Assembly: GCA_900753285.1 (NCBI GenBank)
Contig: CAADYN010000004.1
Span: forward strand, 1 to 25,733
DNA: 25,733 nt
Reading direction: 5' to 3'
From: Clostridia bacterium
GTDB taxonomy: Bacteria; Bacillota; Clostridia; Oscillospirales; CAG-272
The position numbers and the translations under genes are program-made. Shown one piece after another: positions 14,347-20,904 of this stretch. Position 1 is the stretch's first letter; every line of letters begins with the position of its first letter. The notes under the pieces were generated by a model. The model worked only from the letters and a program-made list of their open reading frames with translations. It did no database searches and was not told where the DNA came from.

Positions 14347-16698
14347 TTATTCGTGTTCAGCCAGCCATATTTTTGCTCTCGACTGAATAACCTTCGCGCA
14401 TTCCTCGGCAGTTTTCGCGCCTCCCGTGAATGAGGTTATTTCTTCCGAGATAATGTTCTGCAGCTCGGTTGGCATTGCTTCCGTGATGGGAGAGCCGCAG
14501 TCGTTGTCGATGTAGTTTATCAGAGCTTCCGTGTGCTCGGGCGTGAAGTGAGCTAAAACACCTGGTTCGTCCAAGTCGTCCTGTGTGCGCGGATTGTCGG
14601 GGTCGCCGGGACCGTATCCGCCGCCGCCGCTGTAGTAGAACTCGAACTCGTAGTCGTAGAATACTTCGCATAATTTTCTGAGGCTTTCACGCAGTATAGG
14701 CATATCACCTCCGCCGTATCTTATTGAATCACCGTCGTCATCTGGTGCTACGACGGATTTTATGAAATCCCACGCTATATCGGTATTTTTGCAGAAATTC
14801 GTTACAACAAATATGTTTGAACAGCTTATAATGCCGCCGCGTGAGTTTTCGCCGTATGTGGGATAGCCGATGAATGTGTAGTCCTTTGTGTTGAATACGC
14901 ACTCCGGTTCAAGGATGGACGCGGCGTCATGCATCCACATCGAATACAGCGCGATTTGTCCGTTCTGGAACTTCTCGTAGCGGTTGTCGGGGTTTCTGTC
15001 CGCCGAGTAATCATATTCAGCGGGAAGGGAAGCGATATAGTTCAGCGTGTCGTAGAAATTCTGGTTTTCAAAGTCGCAGGTGTGGTTATCGAGGTCAATG
15101 AACTGCGTGAAAAGACCGTCTAACTGATAAAATACGCTTTGCTGTGAAAGTCCCTGCATGAGCGTTGTTCCCTCAGGCAGAGTTTTCGCGAAGTCTAACA
15201 TCTCGCTGAATGTCCACGATGTTCTGCCGCCGAGCGTTTCTGTTTTTCCTACGAGAGTTTCGACGCTGTAGCCTGAGGGAAGTCCCCAAAGCTGTCCGTC
15301 CGAGGTTGAGCACGCGCGTATTACAGCACCGAGAATGTCGTCACGGTTTATGCCCTCGTCATTGTCGATGAGAGTGCCGATATCCATGAAGATATTGTTC
15401 TTTATTACGTTTTCCGCTACAGCGCTGTAGGTGTCCGTGAGGATAATGTCGGGTTTGTACAGTCCCATTAGGATGTCGTTAATGAGCTTTTCACGTCCGG
15501 CGTTGTAGTTTTCATCCGTCGCGTACTTTGAGTAATCCGTGAAGAGCAGTCTTGTGTCCGAGTGAGCTTTGTTGTACTGCACTATGCCTATCGTGGTATA
15601 GTAATCTAAGCCTTCAGTTGATACGATTTCGACTGTTCTGATGTTAGACAGGTCAATGTCCGGCACTTTTTGGAATACCTTAAGTCGTTCCTCTCTGTCA
15701 GTGGAGCTGCGGTCGCTTGCGATAAGAGTGTCCTTATCAAGCATAGCTATCGCGGTGAAGCTGCTTCGGCTTATGTCGGAGTTTGTGTAGTTCATGAGCA
15801 TAACGCTGTCTACGCCTTCCTCCGTGAAGCTGCATCCGTAGATACCGTCCTCGAACTCAACATACAAGTCATAGCCGTCTCCGAACATAATCTGACGAGT
15901 GTTGTCTCCGGGGTATATCGGGTCGCCAAAGGACTTTGTCTCGGGATTGACCTTTGCGATGCCGCTTCCTTTGTCAAAGTACGACGTGACATAAATATCC
16001 CCTGCGGGAGACGACGCCATCGAGTTTATCCATCTGTCCATCGGTATCGAAAACTTCTTGACAAAGCTGTCGTTCAGTACAAGTATCTCGTTCTCGGAAC
16101 CTAAGTATATGTCGCCGTCCCCGTTCACGCAGAGATTGTTGACATAGAACCAGCCGCCCTCTTCTCTGTTGTCAAATAAGCCGTTTATCGACTCTGAGGT
16201 CTTGCTTTCTCCGCTTACCATGTCGTATATCGTGACGGTGAAGGCGTTTTCATTATCCGCTCGTTTTGAGGAGAGGCAGACTATTTTGTCATTGAGTATA
16301 ACGCAGTTGTTTGCATAGGCTTCATGGTCGTCTCCGAAGAGCTCTACGTCTTTTTCCTGGGTCAGGTTTAAATCTTTATCGTATTTGCAGGTTTTGTAAA
16401 CATAGTTGCTTGAAACATAATCGCCGTTGTCATCGTAGAAATAATCGTCTTTCACAAATAAGAGTGTTATCTCCCCGCTGTCCTTGTTGTAGTAGGGAGA
16501 CGCGTCCTCGATTATTCTGAATCCCTCGGGCAAGGTGAGAGTGTTTCCTTTGAATACGCTTGTCAGCATCTGCGGAGTATTCTCGTTCTGCTCTTCCGTG
16601 ACCGTTTCGTCAGTCGTGCCGTTCTTCTCGCTTGTGCATCCTATAGCGGTGAATAGCATGAGTCCCGCAAGGATAGCCGCCATGATTTTCTTTGACAT
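14347..16698 (-). CDS. Propeller-like plus solute-binding lipoprotein, paralogue 3
   Basis: This 783-residue lipoprotein is the first transcribed of the three. The signal peptide MSKKIMAAILAGLMLFTAIGC ends at Cys 21. The propeller-like half includes GDIYLGSENE and GDIYVTSYFDKGSGIAKVN. The solute-binding half includes VQYNKAH, YKPDIILTD, TLPEGTTL, AWDFIKSV and FTGGAKTAEECAKVIQSR. The ATG at 16698 has AGGAGG at ideal spacing. An in-frame ATG at 16749 would add 17 charged residues ahead of the signal peptide and was rejected. A consensus promoter lies about 90 bases upstream. The fusion of a sensor-like propeller to a binding protein may serve ligand capture or presentation, but this is inference. 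Confidence 0.86.
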   Translation of the reverse strand: MSKKIMAAILAGLMLFTAIGCTSEKNGTTDETVTEEQNENTPQMLTSVFKGNTLTLPEGFRIIEDASPYYNKDSGEITLLFVKDDYFYDDNGDYVSSNYVYKTCKYDKDLNLTQEKDVELFGDDHEAYANNCVILNDKIVCLSSKRADNENAFTVTIYDMVSGESKTSESINGLFDNREEGGWFYVNNLCVNGDGDIYLGSENEILVLNDSFVKKFSIPMDRWINSMASSPAGDIYVTSYFDKGSGIAKVNPETKSFGDPIYPGDNTRQIMFGDGYDLYVEFEDGIYGCSFTEEGVDSVMLMNYTNSDISRSSFTAIAMLDKDTLIASDRSSTDREERLKVFQKVPDIDLSNIRTVEIVSTEGLDYYTTIGIVQYNKAHSDTRLLFTDYSKYATDENYNAGREKLINDILMGLYKPDIILTDTYSAVAENVIKNNIFMDIGTLIDNDEGINRDDILGAVIRACSTSDGQLWGLPSGYSVETLVGKTETLGGRTSWTFSEMLDFAKTLPEGTTLMQGLSQQSVFYQLDGLFTQFIDLDNHTCDFENQNFYDTLNYIASLPAEYDYSADRNPDNRYEKFQNGQIALYSMWMHDAASILEPECVFNTKDYTFIGYPTYGENSRGGIISCSNIFVVTNFCKNTDIAWDFIKSVVAPDDDGDSIRYGGGDMPILRESLRKLCEVFYDYEFEFYYSGGGGYGPGDPDNPRTQDDLDEPGVLAHFTPEHTEALINYIDNDCGSPITEAMPTELQNIISEEITSFTGGAKTAEECAKVIQSRAKIWLAEHE

Positions 16699-16790
16699 AA
16701 TAAACCTCCTGAATAAAATTGTCCGTATTTGCTTACTTATTTGTGCCAAAAATCAGATAAAACCACAATAAAGATTTATTCTACACAGAT

Positions 16791-16819
16791 ACTATATCAT
16801 ACATCGCGACAATTGTCAA
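16791..16819 (-). promoter_or_regulatory. Strong promoter of the lipoprotein cluster
   Basis: On the minus strand TTGACA (16819-16814), a 17-base spacer, then TATAGT (16796-16791). It sits directly after the exporter operon's terminator and about 90 bases before the ATG of paralogue 3. Confidence 0.85.
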
Positions 16820-16823
16820 CAGC

Positions 16824-16864
16824 AAAACAAAAAATCACCCATCCAAAAATGAACGAGTGATTTT
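16824..16864 (-). terminator. Intrinsic terminator of the ABC exporter operon
   Basis: On the minus strand AAAATCACTC (16864-16855) pairs with GGGTGATTTT (16840-16831) around a 14-base loop. TTTTTTGTTTT follows. It lies 12 bases after the stop of the exporter gene ending at 16876. Confidence 0.82.
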
Positions 16865-16875
16865 GTAGCTTTTGT

Positions 16876-18711
16876 TTATGCGTTAAGCGTTTTGAATGCG
16901 GCGTCCGTGGCTTCCATTTCGTACTGGCGGGTGTAGAGGGAATAGTAATATCCCTTCTTATCGAGAAGCTCCTTATGGCTGCCGGATTCAACAATCTTGC
17001 CGTCACGAACAACGAGAATAATGTCCGCGTTTCTGACAGTCGACAGGCGGTGGGCTATCATGAATGAGGTTCTGCCTTCGATAACGGTGTCAAGCGCGTT
17101 CTGAATCAGCTGTTCGGTGAACGTGTCGATGGAGGACGTAGCTTCGTCAAGGACAAGTATCTTCGGGTCGCTGAGAACTGCGCGCGCGAACGAGATAAGC
17201 TGCTTTTCGCCGGTTGAGAGAAGATCTCCTCCTTCGCCGACTTCCGTGTCAAGTCCCTTTTCGCTCTTTGCGACTATTCCGTCAGCGGAAACTATCTTCA
17301 GCGCCGCCATTATCTCTTCGTCCGTTGCGTTCGGCGAGCCGTATTTCAGGTTGTCCCTTATCGTGCCGGAGAACAGATGCGGTGTCTGGAGCACATATCC
17401 GATGTTCGAGTGAAGCCAGAGCTGCGATCTTTCCCTTGCGTCGCGTCCGTCGATGAGAAGTCTGCCCGACGTCGGCTCAAAGAAGCGGCATACGAGGTTT
17501 ACAAGTGTGGATTTGCCCGCGCCTGTCTCGCCTACGATAGCGACGTTTGTTCCGTGAGGTATTTTCAGATTGAAATGCTCAAGGATGTACTCGTCGCCGT
17601 CGGGGTACTTGAAGGAAACGTCCTCAAATTCGATATCCCCCTTGATGTCCTCCCAATTTTCACGCTTCGGCTCGAACATATCTCCGTATTTTGCGATGAC
17701 TTCGGGAGAGTCCGCTACGTCAGATTTGGTTTCGATAAGGTTTGTCAGACGCTCGATGTTTACCTGAATCATGATGAGCTGCGAGATGGAGTTGATAATC
17801 CAGCGTATCGGAGCCATGATGCCCATTGAGTAAGACATGAACAGCGACAGAGTACCGACCGCCATAATGCCTTCCTTTGTGAGGTTTCCACCGAGCTTTA
17901 AGACAAGAGCAAGCGCAATGTATGACGCAAAGTTCAGCGTTGACCAGAGAATTCCGCGGTATCGGGACTCATTCACGGAGACTTTCTTCATGGATGCGGT
18001 CTGTTCCTTGAATTCGGTGTACATCTTGTCTTCGGTAACGAGTGTCTTTATTGTTTTAGCACCCGTGATTCCTTCGTTGAACGTACCCGTGATGCGGGAG
18101 TTTGTTTCTCTAATCCTGCGGTTAGCCAAGGTCAGCTTGTTCTGCATGAGAGATACAACGACTGTAACAAGCGGAACGAGCGCAAGTACGATGAGCGTCA
18201 GCTTTACGTTTGTCTTGAACATTACGATGAGCGCGCCTATCATGTACGAGCCGTTCCAGAGGCAGTCGAGGAATGACCACGATACAAGAGAACCGATTCT
18301 GCCGGTGTCGCTCATTACTCTTGAGTGGATGTAACCGACGCTGTTCTGGTTGAAGTACGAGAACGAAAGGGTCTGGAGATGGTCGAAGGACTTCTGCTTG
18401 AGGTCGCGTCCCATGTACATTTCAACGCGGTTTCCGAGATACGTGCTTCCGAGGTCCATTGCAATCTTTATGAGAAGCAGCGCGGTGTAGAGTACGGTGA
18501 AGGTGCGGATGGTGTCAAGCGTACCCTCGCCTATGTAGTGGTTTATCGCGTATTCCTGGAATTTCGGAAATACGATGTCTATGAGAGACGCCGAAACCGA
18601 CAGAAGTATCATTCCGAGCATCATGAACTTATAAGGCTTGAGATAGGGGATTATTTTAGGAATTCCGAAGAATTTCAGATGAGTTGTTTTGGTGGAGGTT
18701 TCTTCTTCCAT
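16876..18711 (-). CDS. Heterodimeric ABC exporter subunit, transmembrane-ATPase fusion, canonical Walker B
   Basis: This half-exporter (611 residues) has six predicted membrane helices in residues about 25-325 and a C-terminal ATPase. Walker A GETGAGKST covers 394-402, the Q-loop lies in LQTPHLFSG near 441, signature LSTGE covers 498-502, Walker B ILVLDEATS has the catalytic Glu at 523, and the switch His is 554. The signature deviates from LSGGQ. It starts by a one-base overlap (TAATG) with the preceding exporter gene and has AAAGGAGG about 10 bases upstream. The pair resembles multidrug or lipid/peptide exporters such as BmrCD and TM287/288. The substrate is unknown. Confidence 0.92.
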   Translation of the reverse strand: MEEETSTKTTHLKFFGIPKIIPYLKPYKFMMLGMILLSVSASLIDIVFPKFQEYAINHYIGEGTLDTIRTFTVLYTALLLIKIAMDLGSTYLGNRVEMYMGRDLKQKSFDHLQTLSFSYFNQNSVGYIHSRVMSDTGRIGSLVSWSFLDCLWNGSYMIGALIVMFKTNVKLTLIVLALVPLVTVVVSLMQNKLTLANRRIRETNSRITGTFNEGITGAKTIKTLVTEDKMYTEFKEQTASMKKVSVNESRYRGILWSTLNFASYIALALVLKLGGNLTKEGIMAVGTLSLFMSYSMGIMAPIRWIINSISQLIMIQVNIERLTNLIETKSDVADSPEVIAKYGDMFEPKRENWEDIKGDIEFEDVSFKYPDGDEYILEHFNLKIPHGTNVAIVGETGAGKSTLVNLVCRFFEPTSGRLLIDGRDARERSQLWLHSNIGYVLQTPHLFSGTIRDNLKYGSPNATDEEIMAALKIVSADGIVAKSEKGLDTEVGEGGDLLSTGEKQLISFARAVLSDPKILVLDEATSSIDTFTEQLIQNALDTVIEGRTSFMIAHRLSTVRNADIILVVRDGKIVESGSHKELLDKKGYYYSLYTRQYEMEATDAAFKTLNA

Positions 18712-20582
18712 TAAACAGCAGCCTCCTTTCCGTTTGCGCCGTTTTCATCGCTTTCGGATGTTCCCGACGACTGAATATCGTTTATCTTCTTGTAAATGCC
18801 GTCATGTGCGATAAGCTCACGGTGAGTGCCGAGCTCTACTATCTTTCCGTTTGCCATGACCGCTATCTTGTCGGCTGACATAAGCGTCTGGATTCTGTGA
18901 GAGATTATGATAACTGTAGAGTCGGCGGTTTTCTCGCGCAGAGCCTTACGAATTTTCGCGTCGGTCTCGCTGTCAACCGCGGATAAGCTGTCGTCGAATA
19001 TCATGACGGGGGAGTTCTGAGTGAGAAGACGCGCTATGGCAGTTCTCTGCTTCTGACCGCCGGAGAGGGTGACTCCTCGCTCGCCTACCATTGTTTCGTA
19101 TCCGTTTTTGAAGTTTTCTATCGTTTCGTCAAGGCAGGCTATTCTTGCGCCCTCGCGAATCTCGTCTTCATGCTCCGAGGGACGCTCAAATGTCACGCCT
19201 ATGTTATCTTTGAGTGTGCGGCTGAATAGGAACGGCTCCTGGAGTACGATGCCGATGTTCTTTCTGAGAGACGCAGCCTTGATGTTTTTGATGTCCTCGC
19301 CGCTTATCGTGATTTTTCCGCAGCCTTCGGGAAGCTCATAGAGACGGCACAGCAGCTGTACGAGAGTGGATTTACCGCTTCCCGTCATGCCGAGGATGCC
19401 GACAGTAGAGCCTTTCTTAATGTCGAGCGATACGTCGTCAAGCACCTTTGTGTCCTCTCCGTCCGGATTTTCATAGGAGAAGGAAACATGGTCGAAAACG
19501 ATGTCTCCGGATGTGTCGCAGTCAACGGCGTTCGGTGCGTCATGCTCTTCTTCCGCGCTTGTGATGTCGTCGATACGCCGGAAGGATATGCTTGCCTTGC
19601 TCATTTCGGAGATAACTCTGCCGAGCTGACGAACGGGCCATACGAGCATGGAGTTATACGAAACGATTGCAATAAAGTCGCCGACGCTGAGCTTCCCGTT
19701 TACGCAGAATACTGTTCCGAGTACGAGGATTATCATTACCTGAACTCCGGAGAGAACGTCGCCCATTGACCAGAAGAGTGACATGAGCAGTCCGAGGTGT
19801 ACCCACGCGTTTGTGTACTTTTTGTTCTGCGCGGTGAACTTGTCGACTTCGTATTTTTCTCTGCCGAACGCACGGACTACTCTGACGCCGGTGAGGTTTT
19901 CCTGCGCAATTGACGAGAGCTTTCCTTCGTTTTCATCGCATTCCATGAAGCCTTTTCCGATTTTTCCGTGGAATACTGCGGAATAAGCTACGATTACGGG
20001 AATGGAGCAGAGGGCTATCAGTGCAAGAGGCGTGCTTATCGAGAACATGAAAAAGAGCGACATTACAATAAGGAGCACGGTGCTGATTATCGAGGTGAGC
20101 TGTTCGGAGAGGAACATTTTTACAGTCTCAACGTCAGAGGTGCAGCGCTGAATAATATCTCCGGTCTGATTTTTCATGAACCATGAGCTTGGCAGGCGTT
20201 CGATGTGCGAAAACAGCTTGTTTCTCATGTTCTCGACAAGCGTTTCCGAACCTTTACGGTTGTAGACTTGGCTTAGATACTGGAAGATTGCAAGGAAAAA
20301 CGCAACTATAAGTATCGCCGCCGCTACCGTCCAGAGATTTGACGATATGTATTCGATACCGCCGAGCTTTTCCGCAATGCCCGCGAGATACCACGGAACA
20401 TCACTGCCGCCGAGAACGCTGTCCACAGTGAAGCTGATTATCTTCGGGCATATCAGCTCGCCCAGTGAAGCAAGGAGCGAAAAAATGATACACAATACGA
20501 AATATCGTGTGCTGCCCTTCATGAAACTGACGGACAGGCTTATACTTGATTTTTTGTTCTTGTTACTGTTGTTTTTCTTCAT
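18711..20582 (-). CDS. Heterodimeric ABC exporter subunit with Asp in place of the catalytic Walker B Glu
   Basis: This half-exporter (623 residues from the ATG) has six membrane helices in residues about 28-315 and a C-terminal ATPase. Walker A GMTGSGKST is near 398, the Q-loop is in LQEPFLFS near 447, the canonical signature LSGGQ is near 506, and Walker B VMIFDDSLSAVD has Asp (about 531) where Glu is normal. The switch His is in ISHR near 562. An Asp here marks the degenerate nucleotide site of heterodimeric exporters. An in-frame TTG at 20588 is an alternative start. Neither start has a strong ribosome binding site. The Lys/Asn/Ser-rich N-terminus is cytoplasmic. This is the first gene of the exporter operon, behind a leader with an attenuator-like hairpin. 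Confidence 0.9.
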   Translation of the reverse strand: MKKNNSNKNKKSSISLSVSFMKGSTRYFVLCIIFSLLASLGELICPKIISFTVDSVLGGSDVPWYLAGIAEKLGGIEYISSNLWTVAAAILIVAFFLAIFQYLSQVYNRKGSETLVENMRNKLFSHIERLPSSWFMKNQTGDIIQRCTSDVETVKMFLSEQLTSIISTVLLIVMSLFFMFSISTPLALIALCSIPVIVAYSAVFHGKIGKGFMECDENEGKLSSIAQENLTGVRVVRAFGREKYEVDKFTAQNKKYTNAWVHLGLLMSLFWSMGDVLSGVQVMIILVLGTVFCVNGKLSVGDFIAIVSYNSMLVWPVRQLGRVISEMSKASISFRRIDDITSAEEEHDAPNAVDCDTSGDIVFDHVSFSYENPDGEDTKVLDDVSLDIKKGSTVGILGMTGSGKSTLVQLLCRLYELPEGCGKITISGEDIKNIKAASLRKNIGIVLQEPFLFSRTLKDNIGVTFERPSEHEDEIREGARIACLDETIENFKNGYETMVGERGVTLSGGQKQRTAIARLLTQNSPVMIFDDSLSAVDSETDAKIRKALREKTADSTVIIISHRIQTLMSADKIAVMANGKIVELGTHRELIAHDGIYKKINDIQSSGTSESDENGANGKEAAV

Positions 20583-20667
20583 TAACAATATTCATACCCG
20601 CGCGGCAGTGGAGTTACCGCATATCATTGCCGGAGGAGTGGAGAAGTCCGGTTATAGTCGTTTGCTC

Positions 20668-20725
20668 AAAAAATCGGTTTCCACACGTGCGGCGACAACA
20701 GGATACCGCTTATGGTACGGAAACC
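20668..20725 (-). promoter_or_regulatory. Leader hairpin with T-run, candidate transcription attenuator of the exporter operon
   Basis: On the minus strand GGTTTCC (20725-20719) pairs with GGAAACC (20682-20676), followed by GA and TTTTTT (20673-20668). A small TACC/GGTA hairpin (20717-20714 with 20707-20704) lies inside the loop. The 5' arm begins at the predicted transcription start and the T-run lies about 85 bases before the coding start, as expected for an attenuator. Confidence 0.5.
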
Positions 20726-20731
20726 TCGACT

Positions 20732-20760
20732 ATTATAGCACCGAAATTACATAGTTGCAA
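20732..20760 (-). promoter_or_regulatory. Promoter of the exporter operon
   Basis: On the minus strand TTGCAA (20760-20755), a 17-base spacer, then TATAAT (20737-20732), preceded by TGC as in an extended -10. It gives a leader of about 140 nt. Confidence 0.8.
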
Positions 20761-20803
20761 TAGTATTTATCAAACTGTAACATATTTGTAATATAGAAAT
20801 ATC

Positions 20804-20832
20804 TTGACAAATCACGTGTTTCGTAGGATAAT
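20804..20832 (+). promoter_or_regulatory. Promoter of the M16C peptidase gene
   Basis: TTGACA (20804-20809), a 17-base spacer, then GATAAT (20827-20832). It lies about 70 bases before the ATG at 20905, in the divergent region shared with the exporter promoter. Confidence 0.8.
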
Positions 20833-20904
20833 ATAACTAAAGTATAACGACTAAACAAAACGCTATAACTTTTATTAATTCTCACATCGAAAGGAATACA
20901 AAAC

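Larger units (their letters stand above)
20583..20904. other. Divergent intergenic region between exporter and M16C peptidase
   Basis: About 320 bases with no convincing gene. It holds two outward-facing promoters (20732-20760 minus and 20804-20832 plus, 43 bases apart), the exporter leader hairpin, and a second leader hairpin with minus-strand arms GCGGTA and TGCCGC near 20603-20621, close to the exporter start. An 11-codon ATG frame near 20626 (minus) has no ribosome binding site and is not called. Confidence 0.6.

Noticed and set aside
16699..16749. N-terminal extension of lipoprotein paralogue 3 to 16749
   Set aside because: It adds a charged stretch before a standard signal peptide. AGGAGG points to the ATG at 16698.
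20593..20628. Leader peptide gene of 11 codons upstream of the exporter (minus strand)
   Set aside because: It has an ATG and a stop close to the exporter start but no ribosome binding site, and it lies after the T-run, so it does not fit a classical attenuation peptide.
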